Source: Streptomyces sp. NBC_01276 (lineage in GTDB: Bacteria; Actinomycetota; Actinomycetes; Streptomycetales; Streptomycetaceae). Taken from it: a stretch of DNA of 64,000 bases. A model generated the notes under the pieces. It saw nothing but the letters and a program-made list of their open reading frames with translations. It was not told where the DNA came from and did no database searches. Positions 41,167 through 50,255 of the stretch are shown piece after piece. Location: positions 4,154,001 through 4,218,000 of the forward strand of contig NZ_CP108442.1 in NCBI RefSeq assembly GCF_041435355.1, given 5' to 3'. How positions within the stretch are numbered: position 1 is the first letter of the stretch; each line of letters begins with the position of its first letter. The position numbers were made by a program, and so were the translations under genes.

Positions 41167-41601
41167 ATGGCCACCGTTGAACTGCGCTTCAGCGCCCAGC
41201 CCGAACACGTCCGGACGGCCCGCCTGGTCGCGGCCGCCGTGGCGCGCCGGGCGGGTGTGGAGGAAGCCGTCCTCGACGAGGTTCGCCTCGCCGTGGGCGA
41301 GGCGTGTTCCCGTGCCGTCGGACTGCACCGCAGCAGCGGGCTGACCGCGCCCGTCCGGGTGGTCCTGACCGAGGAGGAGAAGTCGTTCTCCATCGAGGTC
41401 GGCGACGACGTGCCCGGGCCGGCCGGTGGTTCTTCCGTGTCCGGGATCGCCGCGGCCCTCGACCCCGACACCGACGGGGAGGACGAGATGGGCCTCGCCG
41501 TGATCAGCGGGCTCGTCGACGACGTCTCGGTCACCACCGGGGAGGGCGGCGGAACGATTCGGATGAGCTGGCCCGTCTCCGGGGGGTCGGACCTCCCGTA
41601 G
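41167..41601 (+). CDS. Anti-sigma-factor-like protein with HATPase (RsbW-type) domain
   Basis: 144 residues. An HATPase_c fold of the SpoIIAB/RsbW type: N box EAVLDEVRLAVGEACSRAVG, then a degenerate G1/G2 region (IEVGDDVPGPAGG, EDEMGLAVISGLVDDV). It is the expected kinase/anti-sigma partner for BldG, 114 bp downstream in the same direction. A good intrinsic terminator follows. Whether the ATP-binding site is fully functional cannot be judged by eye. Confidence 0.85.
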   Translation: MATVELRFSAQPEHVRTARLVAAAVARRAGVEEAVLDEVRLAVGEACSRAVGLHRSSGLTAPVRVVLTEEEKSFSIEVGDDVPGPAGGSSVSGIAAALDPDTDGEDEMGLAVISGLVDDVSVTTGEGGGTIRMSWPVSGGSDLP

Positions 41602-41657
41602 ACCCGCCGCGCCGTAGACCCGCCGCGCGCGGTCCGTCGTATCTTCCGATCTTTATC

Positions 41658-41683
41658 AAGGCCCTGCTGAGCAGGGCCTTTTT
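41658..41683 (+). terminator. Intrinsic terminator of the bldG operon
   Basis: AAGGCCCTGC-TGA-GCAGGGCCTT followed directly by TTT: a 10-bp perfect stem, 3-nt loop and U-run. It is one of the most canonical rho-independent terminators in the window, 56 bp after the anti-sigma gene. Confidence 0.93.
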
Positions 41684-41894
41684 CATTTCTCCGGGAAATA
41701 ATCCCGATCATCCGCAGTGTGCTGATCGCCTGTCAATGCCTTTGTCCCATTACTTCTTTCGGGGGTAATGGGGTGACGTGATCTATTGCTGAGGAGCAAG
41801 AGCAGGCCAATTCCGTTTCACGCCCACTGTTTTGATGCGGGTGCGCTCCCTACAATCCGTCCACATCTTGAGCTCATCACGTCAAGGAGGACGA

Positions 41895-44297
41895 ATGACG
41901 GGGCTCTTCACCCCTATCGCGCCGGATCGCGTCAATGATCTGGCAGCCGCAGTACTCACCGATGAAAATCGGCTCATCGTGTTCGTCATCGCGGGCGTCG
42001 CACTGGCCGCGCTGGTCGTCGCGCAGATCCTGGTCCGCCAGGTCCTCGCCGCCGACGAGGGCACGGACAGCATGAAGAGGATCGCCGCGGCGGTGCAGGA
42101 AGGCGCCAACGCCTACCTCGGCCGCCAGCTGCGCACCCTCGGCGTCTTCGCCGTCGTGGTGTTCTTCCTGCTCTTCCTGCTCCCCGCCGACGACTGGACG
42201 CAGCGGGCGGGACGTTCCGCCTTCTTCCTCGTCGGCGCGCTCTTCTCGGCCGCCACCGGCTACATCGGCATGCGCCTCGCGGTCCGCGCCAACGTGCGCG
42301 TCGCGGCCGCCGCCCGGGAGGCCACCCCCGCCGAGGGCGAACCCGCCAAGGACCTCACCGAGGTGGCCCACAAGGCCATGAAGATCGCCTTCCGCACGGG
42401 CGGCGTCGTCGGCATGTTCACCGTCGGCCTCGGCCTGTTCGGCGCCTCCTGCGTCGTCCTGGTCTACGCCGCCGACGCCCCCAAGGTCCTGGAGGGCTTC
42501 GGCCTCGGCGCCGCGCTCATCGCGATGTTCATGCGCGTGGGCGGCGGCATCTTCACGAAGGCCGCCGACGTCGGCGCCGACCTGGTCGGCAAGGTCGAGC
42601 AGGGCATTCCGGAGGACGATCCGCGCAATGCCGCGACCATCGCCGACAACGTGGGCGACAACGTCGGCGACTGCGCGGGGATGGCGGCCGACCTCTTCGA
42701 GTCCTACGCCGTCACCCTCGTGGCCGCGCTCATCCTCGGCAAGGCCGCCTTCGGCGACCTCGGCCTGGCCTTCCCGCTGATCGTGCCCGCCATCGGCGTC
42801 GTCACCGCGATGATCGGCATCTTCGCGGTCGCGCCCCGGCGCTCGGACCGCAGCGGCATGACCGCGATCAACCGCGGCTTCTTCATCTCCGCCGTGATCT
42901 CCCTGGTGCTGGTCGGGATCGCCGTCTACGCGTACCTCCCGGCCACCTACAAGGAGCTCGTCGGCGTCGAGGACGCCGCCATCTCCGGCCACGCCGGGGA
43001 CCCCCGCGTCCTGGCGGTCGTCGCCGTCGCCATCGGCATCGTCCTCGCGGCCCTGATCCAGCAGCTGACCGGCTACTTCACCGAGACCAACCGCCGTCCC
43101 GTCCGGGACATCGGCAAGTCCTCGCTGACCGGACCCGCCACCGTGGTCCTCGCCGGCATCTCCGTCGGCCTGGAGTCCGCCGTCTACACGGCGCTCCTCA
43201 TCGGCCTCGGCGTCTACGGGGCCTTCCTGCTCGGCGGGACCTCGATCATGCTGGCGCTCTTCGCGGTGGCCCTCGCCGGCACCGGCCTGCTGACGACCGT
43301 CGGCGTCATCGTCGCCATGGACACCTTCGGGCCGGTCTCCGACAACGCCCAGGGCATCGCCGAGATGTCCGGCGACGTCGAGGGCGCGGGCGCCCAGGTG
43401 CTCACCGACCTCGACGCGGTCGGCAACACCACCAAGGCCATCACCAAGGGCATCGCCATCGCCACCGCCGTACTCGCCGCGGCCGCGCTCTTCGGCTCGT
43501 ACAACGACGCGATCGCCACCGCGGTCAAGTCGGTCGGCGCGAAGGCGGGCGAGATGAACCTCAGCCTGGACATCGCCCAGCCCAACAACCTGGTCGGCCT
43601 GATCCTGGGCGCGGCCGTCGTGTTCCTGTTCTCGGGCCTGGCCATCAACGCCGTCTCCCGCTCCGCGGGCGCCGTCGTCTACGAGGTGCGCCGCCAGTTC
43701 CGCGAGCACCCCGGGATCATGGACTACACCGAGAAGCCCGAGTACGGGCGCGTCGTGGACATCTGCACCAAGGACGCGCTGCGCGAACTCGCCACGCCCG
43801 GCCTGCTCGCCGTCCTCACCCCGATCGCCGTCGGCTTCTCGCTCGGCGTCGGCGCGCTCGGCTCGTTCCTCGCGGGCGCCATCGGCACCGGCACCCTGAT
43901 GGCGGTCTTCCTCGCCAACTCCGGTGGCGCGTGGGACAACGCCAAGAAGCTCGTCGAGGACGGACACCACGGCGGCAAGGGCAGCGAGGCCCACGCCGCG
44001 GTCGTCATCGGCGACACCGTCGGCGACCCGTTCAAGGACACCGCGGGCCCGGCCATCAACCCGCTGCTCAAGGTCATGAACCTGGTGGCGCTGCTGATCG
44101 CCCCGGCCGTCGTGCAGTTCAGCTACGGCGAGGACACCAGCGCGACCGTGCGGGCCGTGGTCGCGGCCCTCGCCATCGCGGTGATCGTCGGCGCGGTCTA
44201 CGTGTCCAAGCGCCGCGGCATCGCCGTCGGCGACGACGGCGACGGCGGGGCCGCCGAACGGGTGGCCCAGCAGGCCGATCCGGCGGTGGTTTCCTGA
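41895..44297 (+). CDS. hppA: K+-independent proton-pumping membrane pyrophosphatase
   Basis: 800 residues, 15-16 TM helices. The substrate site includes DVGADLVGKVEQGIPEDDPR and NVGDNVGDCAGMAADLFESY. The lysine in GNTTKAITKG marks the K+-independent class, as K+-dependent enzymes carry Ala there. It couples pyrophosphate hydrolysis to H+ transport across the cell membrane. The start is the ATG at 41895, 5 bases after AAGGAGG; a longer in-frame ATG at 41832 lacks this. A possible -10 (TACAAT at 41851) lies upstream. The 41602-41894 spacer holds the bldG terminator and this promoter region. Confidence 0.95.
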   Translation: MTGLFTPIAPDRVNDLAAAVLTDENRLIVFVIAGVALAALVVAQILVRQVLAADEGTDSMKRIAAAVQEGANAYLGRQLRTLGVFAVVVFFLLFLLPADDWTQRAGRSAFFLVGALFSAATGYIGMRLAVRANVRVAAAAREATPAEGEPAKDLTEVAHKAMKIAFRTGGVVGMFTVGLGLFGASCVVLVYAADAPKVLEGFGLGAALIAMFMRVGGGIFTKAADVGADLVGKVEQGIPEDDPRNAATIADNVGDNVGDCAGMAADLFESYAVTLVAALILGKAAFGDLGLAFPLIVPAIGVVTAMIGIFAVAPRRSDRSGMTAINRGFFISAVISLVLVGIAVYAYLPATYKELVGVEDAAISGHAGDPRVLAVVAVAIGIVLAALIQQLTGYFTETNRRPVRDIGKSSLTGPATVVLAGISVGLESAVYTALLIGLGVYGAFLLGGTSIMLALFAVALAGTGLLTTVGVIVAMDTFGPVSDNAQGIAEMSGDVEGAGAQVLTDLDAVGNTTKAITKGIAIATAVLAAAALFGSYNDAIATAVKSVGAKAGEMNLSLDIAQPNNLVGLILGAAVVFLFSGLAINAVSRSAGAVVYEVRRQFREHPGIMDYTEKPEYGRVVDICTKDALRELATPGLLAVLTPIAVGFSLGVGALGSFLAGAIGTGTLMAVFLANSGGAWDNAKKLVEDGHHGGKGSEAHAAVVIGDTVGDPFKDTAGPAINPLLKVMNLVALLIAPAVVQFSYGEDTSATVRAVVAALAIAVIVGAVYVSKRRGIAVGDDGDGGAAERVAQQADPAVVS

Positions 44298-44470
44298 CCC
44301 TGCGGACGCTCCGAGCGCGTCGGCACCGGCCCCCGGGCCGGACCCGGCTCGACGATGCGCCCGAACGGCGGACGGGCGGCGCGGACTGACGCGCCGTCTG
44401 TCCGCCTTTGTGCGTCCCCGGATGGCGGGCGTGTATCTTCCGGCCGAGAGCCTTCGAAGGGACCAATCCG

Positions 44471-45025
44471 GTGAACAAGAAGCTTGCGGCCGCGGTGTCC
44501 GGCGGTGCGGTACTGATGCTCGTCCTGTCCGGCTGTGGCGGTGGGGACGACGGTGACAAGAAGGCCGACGCCTGGGCCAAGAAGGTCTGCGACAAGTGGG
44601 AGCCAGAGCTCACCAAGATCAAGACCACCAATGACGAGCTGAAGCGGGTGGCCAGCCAGAGCAGCAAGCCCGAAGAGGTCCAGAAGACCGACTCGGCCGC
44701 GTTCCAGACGCTGTCCGAGGCCTACAAGACCATGGGCGGCGCGCTCACGGCCGCGGGCGAGGCACCGGTCAAGGACGGCGCCACCACCCAGCAGGCCGTG
44801 GTGAAGAGCTACGGGGAGATCTCCAAGGGCTACACCGATCTCAAGACGAAGATCGACGCGCTCGACCCGAAGGACCAGGCGAAGTTCGCGGACGGCCTCC
44901 AGCAGGTCGCCGGCGGTCTCACCGAGGTCGCGGCCAACGAGACGGCGAGCAAGGAGAAGCTCAACTCGACCGGCCTCAAGGTGATCTACACCCAGAAGGG
45001 CTGCCAGGTCAGCGCCCCCAAGTAG
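44471..45025 (+). CDS. Small secreted lipoprotein, unknown function
   Basis: 184 residues. The signal peptide (KKLAAAVSGGAVLMLVL) ends in lipobox LSGC. The mature part is Lys/Ala/Thr-rich and helical, with no cysteine pairs except one near the N terminus (KKVCDKW) and one near the C terminus (KGCQVSAPK), which could form a disulfide. No catalytic motif is seen. The start is the GTG at 44471, with GAAGGGA upstream. It lies between hppA and a methyltransferase, in the same orientation. Confidence 0.75.
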   Translation: MNKKLAAAVSGGAVLMLVLSGCGGGDDGDKKADAWAKKVCDKWEPELTKIKTTNDELKRVASQSSKPEEVQKTDSAAFQTLSEAYKTMGGALTAAGEAPVKDGATTQQAVVKSYGEISKGYTDLKTKIDALDPKDQAKFADGLQQVAGGLTEVAANETASKEKLNSTGLKVIYTQKGCQVSAPK

Positions 45026-45115
45026 CCGAGCGGGTGCCGTCCGCCCCGCCAGCGCGCGGCGGGCGGTACGCCGAGGCTCGTACGGATCCGCGGCCCCAGC
45101 GGCCACAATGGACGC

Positions 45116-46648
45116 GTGAGTACCACCAGCCTCCCCACGCCCGATCGGGCCGCCGCCCTCCGTACCGCCCTGCTCGCCGCGGGCTTCACCGCCGACGGGC
45201 TGCTCGACCTGCTCGGCGCCCCGGCCTACGCCGCCCTCGCCCGCAGCGAGACGGTCCCCGCCCTGCGTGCCGCGCGCAGCCACGGCGACGGCCCCCTCGC
45301 GAGCCTGGTCCGGCTGTTCCTCCTGCAGAGCCCGGTGCCGTACGCGCACGCCGCGGCCGCGCTGCCCGTCGAGGACGCGCTCGCCGACGGCTGGCTGCGC
45401 CGGGAGGAAGCCGCCGACGGCGAGGACGCCGTCCGCGCCACCGTCGACGTCCGCCCGTACGGGGGCCCGGACGGCGAGGACTGGTTCATCGTCTCGGACC
45501 TGGGCTGCGCCGTCGGCGGGGCCGGCGGCATCGGCAGCCGCGAGGAGGGCGTGGTCCTCGGCGTGGGCGGGGCCTCCACCACCCTGGCCGGGATCACCGT
45601 CCGCGTCCCCGTCGGATCGGCCCTCGACCTGGGCGCCGGATCGGGCATCCAGGCGCTGCACGCCGCCCAGCACGCCACCCGGGTCACCGCCACCGACGTC
45701 AACCCGCGCGCGCTGGAGTTCACCCGTCTGACGCTGGCGCTGTCCGGGGCGCCGGAGGCGGAGCTGCTCGCCGGATCCCTGTTCGAGCCCGTCGGCGAGG
45801 CCACGTACGACCTGATCGTGTCCAACCCGCCCTTCGTGATCTCGCCCGGCGCCCGGCTCACCTACCGCGACGGCGGGATGGGCGGCGACGACCTCTGCCG
45901 GACCCTGGTCCAGCAGGCCGGCGCCCACCTCAACCCGGGCGGGTACGCGCAGTTTCTCGGGAACTGGCAGCACGTGGAGGGCGAGGACTGGCACGACCGG
46001 GTCCGCTCCTGGGTGCCGCGCGGCTGCGACGCCTGGATCGTGCAGCGGGACGTGCAGGACGTGACGCAGTACGCGGAGCTGTGGCTGCGCGACGGGGGCG
46101 ACCACCGCACCGACCCGGCCGAGTACGCGCGGCGCTACGAGGACTGGCTGGACGAGTTCGAGGCGCGCAAGACCAAGGCCGTCGGCTTCGGATGGATCAC
46201 CCTGCGCCGCACCGCCGCCGCCGAGCCCTCGATCGTGGTCGAGGAGTGGCCGCACTCGGTGGAGCAGCCGCTCGGCGACGCCGTCCTGGCCCACTTCGCC
46301 CGCCAGGACTACCTGCGCGAGCACGACGACGCGGCCCTGCTGGCGGGGTACTTCCAGCTCACCGAGGAGGTCGTCCAGGAGCAGGTCGGCGCGCCCGGGG
46401 CGGAGGACCCGGAGCACGTGGTGCTCCGGCAGCACCGCGGCATGCGCCGCGCCACCAAGGTCGACACGGTCGGGGCGGGCTTCGCAGGAGTGTGCGACGG
46501 GTCACTCAGCGCGGGCCGGATCCTGGACGCGATCGCCCAGCTGGTGGAGGAGGATCCGGTCGTTCTGCGGGACCGGACGCCGGAGGCGATCCGGATGCTG
46601 GTCGAGCAGGGTTTCCTGGATCCCGTGCCGGGGCCGGCCGCCGGCTAG
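45116..46648 (+). CDS. SAM-dependent methyltransferase (HemK/PrmC-like fold) with N- and C-terminal extensions
   Basis: 510 residues. The class I methyltransferase core is central: SAM motif ALDLGAGSGIQALHAAQH (about 168-185), acidic VTATDVNPRALEF, and the catalytic NPPFV motif (LIVSNPPFVISPG, about 235) of amino- or N-methyltransferases acting on planar nitrogens. The N-terminal 150 residues and a helical C-terminal part make it much longer than PrmC. The target (protein glutamine or nucleic acid base) is unknown. The start is the GTG at 45116. Confidence 0.85.
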   Translation: MSTTSLPTPDRAAALRTALLAAGFTADGLLDLLGAPAYAALARSETVPALRAARSHGDGPLASLVRLFLLQSPVPYAHAAAALPVEDALADGWLRREEAADGEDAVRATVDVRPYGGPDGEDWFIVSDLGCAVGGAGGIGSREEGVVLGVGGASTTLAGITVRVPVGSALDLGAGSGIQALHAAQHATRVTATDVNPRALEFTRLTLALSGAPEAELLAGSLFEPVGEATYDLIVSNPPFVISPGARLTYRDGGMGGDDLCRTLVQQAGAHLNPGGYAQFLGNWQHVEGEDWHDRVRSWVPRGCDAWIVQRDVQDVTQYAELWLRDGGDHRTDPAEYARRYEDWLDEFEARKTKAVGFGWITLRRTAAAEPSIVVEEWPHSVEQPLGDAVLAHFARQDYLREHDDAALLAGYFQLTEEVVQEQVGAPGAEDPEHVVLRQHRGMRRATKVDTVGAGFAGVCDGSLSAGRILDAIAQLVEEDPVVLRDRTPEAIRMLVEQGFLDPVPGPAAG

Positions 46649-46780
46649 CGGATCCCGCGCCGCCCTCCGTCGCCGTGATGTAACCCGGGGTTCGCCTGCT
46701 GTCTCCCCACGGCTGGCAGGCTCCCGGGCAACGGGATCCGGGGGGATTCCCGAGCGGCCCGAGGGGAAAAGGGGAACGGC

Positions 46781-46978
46781 ATGGAACGCGGTCCGGCGAT
46801 CTTCGCAGCGGCCGTGTTCCTGCTGTTCGGGGCCGCTCTGCTGGCCTGGACCGGGGCGCGCGCACTGCGTCGCGCGCCGGTGGCGGAGGGAGTGCGCCCC
46901 GTCGTGGCCGTACCGTTGGCACTGCTGTCCGGAGCGGTGTCCCTGGCCCTCGGGGTCTGGTGCCTCCAGCGGTTCTGA
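46781..46978 (+). CDS. Small two-TM membrane protein
   Basis: 65 residues with two hydrophobic helices (IFAAAVFLLFGAALLAW and LALLSGAVSLALGVWCL) joined by an Arg-rich loop. The ATG is preceded by GAGGGGAAAAGGGG, a plausible ribosome binding site. No recognised family. It sits between the methyltransferase and topA and ends 267 bp before topA. Confidence 0.65.
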   Translation: MERGPAIFAAAVFLLFGAALLAWTGARALRRAPVAEGVRPVVAVPLALLSGAVSLALGVWCLQRF

Positions 46979-47111
46979 GGCGGCCTCCCGCGATGATCTC
47001 CGCGGGGGTGTGAAACCCGACGTCGCGGCGGGTCGGGGGGCGGGGCCAGACGGCCCTCCGGCCACCCCGCCCGGTGACCGGGAGGGGGCGGCCGACGCAT
47101 CCGGGCGGCAG

Positions 47112-47190
47112 AAACGGCACTTGTCGGGTTACCGTTCGAGTGGCCGTTGCGGGCTTGTGCCGTTTGACACGGGTGCGGGTTGTACCGTCA
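47112..47190 (+). promoter_or_regulatory. topA upstream region: inverted repeat and possible promoter
   Basis: AAACGGCAC (47112-47120) and GTGCCGTTT (47157-47165) are perfect 9-bp inverted copies with a 36-bp spacer. TTGACA follows at 47164-47169 and TACCGT at 47183-47188; that spacing is only 13 bp, so the exact promoter is uncertain. topA promoters in streptomycetes respond to supercoiling, and this region is the obvious place for such control (inference). Confidence 0.4.
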
Positions 47191-47245
47191 CACTCCGCAG
47201 CGTCGCCGTACCGCGACCGAGTGCCGACCGGAGAGAAGAGCCAAG

Positions 47246-50071
47246 TTGTCCCCGACTAGCGAGACCGCAAAGGGCGGCCGCCGACTCGTCATCGTCGAGT
47301 CCCCTGCCAAGGCGAAGACGATCAAGGGCTACCTCGGCGCCGGATACGTCGTCGAGGCGAGCGTCGGGCACATTCGCGACCTCCCGAACGGCGCGGCGGA
47401 GGTCCCCGACAAGTACACCGGCGAGGTCCGCCGTCTCGGCGTGGACGTCGAGCACGACTTCCAGCCGATCTACGTCGTCAACGCGGACAAGAAGGCGCAG
47501 GTCAGGAAGCTCAAGGACCTGCTGGCCGAGTCCGACGAGCTCTTCCTCGCCACCGATGAGGACCGCGAGGGCGAAGCCATCGCGTGGCACCTGCAGGAAG
47601 TCCTCAAGCCCAAGGTCCCCGTCCACCGGATGGTCTTCCACGAGATCACCAAGGACGCGATCCGCGACGCCGTCGCCAACCCGCGCGAACTCAACCAGCG
47701 CATGGTCGACGCCCAGGAGACCCGCCGCATCCTCGACCGCCTCTACGGCTACGAGGTCTCGCCGGTCCTGTGGAAGAAGGTCATGCCGAAGCTGTCGGCG
47801 GGCCGCGTGCAGTCGGTGGCCACCCGCCTCGTCGTCGAGCGGGAGCGCGAGCGCATCGCCTTCCGCTCCGCCGAGTACTGGGACCTGACCGCCACCTTCG
47901 CCACCGGTCGCGCCGGTGACGCCTCCGACCCCTCGACGCTGGTCGCCCGCCTGAACGCGGTGGACGGCAAGCGCGTGGCGCAGGGCCGCGACTTCGGCTC
48001 CAACGGCCGGCTCAAGAGCGAGGTGCTGCACCTCGACGAGGCGAACGCCCGGGCGCTCGCCGCCGCGCTGGCGGACACCGCCTTCGCCGTCCGGTCGGTC
48101 GAGTCGAAGCCGTACCGCCGCTCCCCGTACGCCCCGTTCCGTACGACGACGCTCCAGCAGGAGGCCTCGCGCAAGCTGGGCTTCGGCGCGAAGGCGACGA
48201 TGCAGGTGGCGCAGAAGCTGTACGAGAACGGCTTCATCACCTACATGCGTACGGACTCCACCACGCTCTCCGACACCGCGGTGTCGGCGGCGCGGGCGCA
48301 GGTCACCCAGCTCTACGGGGCCGACTACCTGCCGGAGAAGCCGCGCGTCTACGCCGGCAAGGTCAAGAACGCGCAGGAGGCGCACGAGGCGATCCGCCCC
48401 TCGGGTGATCGTTTCCGCACCCCGGCCGAGACGGGTCTGAGCGGCGACCAGTTCCGCCTGTACGAGCTCATCTGGAAGCGGACCGTCGCCTCGCAGATGA
48501 AGGACGCGACCGGCAACTCCGTCACCGTCAAGATCGGTGGCCGGGCCGCCGACGGACGCGACGCCGAGTTCAGCGCCTCCGGCAAGACGATCACCTTCCA
48601 CGGCTTCATGAAGGCCTACGTCGAGGGCGCCGACGACCCGAACGCCGAGCTCGACGACCGCGAGAAGCGGCTGCCGCAGGTCGCCGAGGGCGACGCGCTG
48701 ACGGCCGAGGAGATCACGGCCGACGGCCACTCGACCAAGCCGCCGGCCCGCTACACCGAGGCCTCGCTGGTCAAGGAGCTGGAAGAGCGCGAGATCGGCC
48801 GCCCGTCGACGTACGCGTCGATCATCGGCACGATCCTCGACCGCGGCTACGTCTTCAAGAAGGGCACGGCACTCGTCCCGTCCTTCCTGTCGTTCGCCGT
48901 CGTGAACCTCCTGGAGACGCACTTCGGGCGGCTCGTCGACTACGACTTCACCGCGAAGATGGAGGACGACCTCGACCGCATCGCGCGGGGCGAGGCCCAG
49001 TCCGTGCCGTGGCTGAAGCGGTTCTACTTCGGCTCCGAGGACGCCTCGGAGGTCGTGCCCGCCGACGGCGACCACCTCGGTGGTCTGAAGGAGCTGGTCA
49101 CGGACCTGGGCGCGATCGACGCCCGGGAGATCTCCTCCTTCCCGGTCGGCGACGACATCGTGCTGCGCGTGGGCCGCTACGGCCCGTACGTCGAGCGGGG
49201 CGAGAAGGACGCCGAGGGCCACCAGCGCGCCGACGTGCCCGACGACCTGGCTCCGGACGAGCTGACGGTCGAGTACGCACAGGAACTGTTCGCGAAGCCG
49301 AGCGGTGAATTCGAGCTGGGCGCGGACCCGGTGAGCGGGAACCAGATCGTCGCGAAGGACGGCCGCTACGGCCCCTACGTGACGGAGATCCTGCCCGAGG
49401 GCACGCCGAAGACGGGCAAGAACGCGGTCAAGCCGCGCACGGCGTCCCTCTTCAAGTCGATGTCCCTCGACACGGTCACCCTCGACGAGGCCCTGAAGCT
49501 GATGTCGCTGCCCCGCGTGGTCGGCGCGGACGCGGAGGGCGTGGAGATCACGGCGCAGAACGGCCGCTACGGCCCGTACCTGAAGAAGGGCACGGACTCG
49601 CGGTCGCTGGAGACCGAGGACCAGCTCTTCTCCATCACCGTGGACGAGGCGCTCGCCATCTACGCGCAGCCCAAGCAGCGGGGCCGGGCCGCGGCCAAGC
49701 CCCCGCTGAAGGAGCTGGGCACCGACCCGGTGAGCGAGAAGCCGGTGGTGGTCAAGGACGGCCGCTTCGGGCCCTACGTGACGGACGGCGAGACGAACGC
49801 GACGCTGCGGCGGGACGACGACGTCGAGACCATCACCCCGGAGCGCGGCTACGAGCTCCTCGCGGAGAAGCGGGCGAAGGGCCCGGCGAAGAAGACCGCG
49901 AAGAAGGCACCGGCGAAGAAGGCGCCCGCCAAGAAGGCACCGGCGAAGAAGGCGACGGCGACGAAGGCCGCCGCGAAGAAGACGACGACGGCGAAGAAGA
50001 CCACCGCCGCGAAGAAGACGACGGCCGCGGCGAAGAAGGCGGCGGCGGCTCCGGCGTCGTCCGAGGAGTAG
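47246..50071 (+). CDS. topA: DNA topoisomerase I
   Basis: 941 residues. The Toprim domain starts at once (LVIVESPAKAKTIKGYLG; acidic triad in DEDREGEAIAWH, about 110), and the catalytic tyrosine lies in ENGFITYMRTDS (about 340). The C-terminal third has repeated RYGPYV/FGPYV-type TopA_C_4 modules instead of zinc fingers. The last 70 residues are an AKKA/APAKK-rich basic tail, characteristic of Streptomyces TopA and known to give high processivity. The start is a TTG (47246; L/MSPTSETAKGG) after GGAGAGAAGAG; this unusual codon fits the remembered protein N-terminus. It relaxes negative supercoils. Confidence 0.96.
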   Translation: MSPTSETAKGGRRLVIVESPAKAKTIKGYLGAGYVVEASVGHIRDLPNGAAEVPDKYTGEVRRLGVDVEHDFQPIYVVNADKKAQVRKLKDLLAESDELFLATDEDREGEAIAWHLQEVLKPKVPVHRMVFHEITKDAIRDAVANPRELNQRMVDAQETRRILDRLYGYEVSPVLWKKVMPKLSAGRVQSVATRLVVERERERIAFRSAEYWDLTATFATGRAGDASDPSTLVARLNAVDGKRVAQGRDFGSNGRLKSEVLHLDEANARALAAALADTAFAVRSVESKPYRRSPYAPFRTTTLQQEASRKLGFGAKATMQVAQKLYENGFITYMRTDSTTLSDTAVSAARAQVTQLYGADYLPEKPRVYAGKVKNAQEAHEAIRPSGDRFRTPAETGLSGDQFRLYELIWKRTVASQMKDATGNSVTVKIGGRAADGRDAEFSASGKTITFHGFMKAYVEGADDPNAELDDREKRLPQVAEGDALTAEEITADGHSTKPPARYTEASLVKELEEREIGRPSTYASIIGTILDRGYVFKKGTALVPSFLSFAVVNLLETHFGRLVDYDFTAKMEDDLDRIARGEAQSVPWLKRFYFGSEDASEVVPADGDHLGGLKELVTDLGAIDAREISSFPVGDDIVLRVGRYGPYVERGEKDAEGHQRADVPDDLAPDELTVEYAQELFAKPSGEFELGADPVSGNQIVAKDGRYGPYVTEILPEGTPKTGKNAVKPRTASLFKSMSLDTVTLDEALKLMSLPRVVGADAEGVEITAQNGRYGPYLKKGTDSRSLETEDQLFSITVDEALAIYAQPKQRGRAAAKPPLKELGTDPVSEKPVVVKDGRFGPYVTDGETNATLRRDDDVETITPERGYELLAEKRAKGPAKKTAKKAPAKKAPAKKAPAKKATATKAAAKKTTTAKKTTAAKKTTAAAKKAAAAPASSEE

Positions 50072-50121
50072 CCGGTACGGCAGTGGCTCACCCTGAGGTG
50101 CCCCGATACGGCGCCGCAGTC

Positions 50122-50162
50122 CGCCCGAGGGCCCCGTGCGATCCGCGCGGGGCCCTCGGGCG
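50122..50162 (+). terminator. Hairpin terminator after topA
   Basis: Perfect 15-bp arms (CGCCCGAGGGCCCCG at 50122-50136, CGGGGCCCTCGGGCG at 50148-50162) with an 11-nt loop, 51 bp after the topA stop. Confidence 0.82.
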
Positions 50163-50255
50163 TGCCCGGGGCGGCGCCCCGGGTGGGTGCGGGGTCACAC
50201 CCGGCCCCGTCCACAGGCCACCGCAACGGTCAGGCACAGCGGATAGGCTGGGCGG

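Noticed and set aside
41877..43994. 705-residue acidic, His/Asp-rich reverse-strand frame opposite hppA
   Set aside because: The composition is the complement of membrane-protein codons, and hppA fully explains the DNA.
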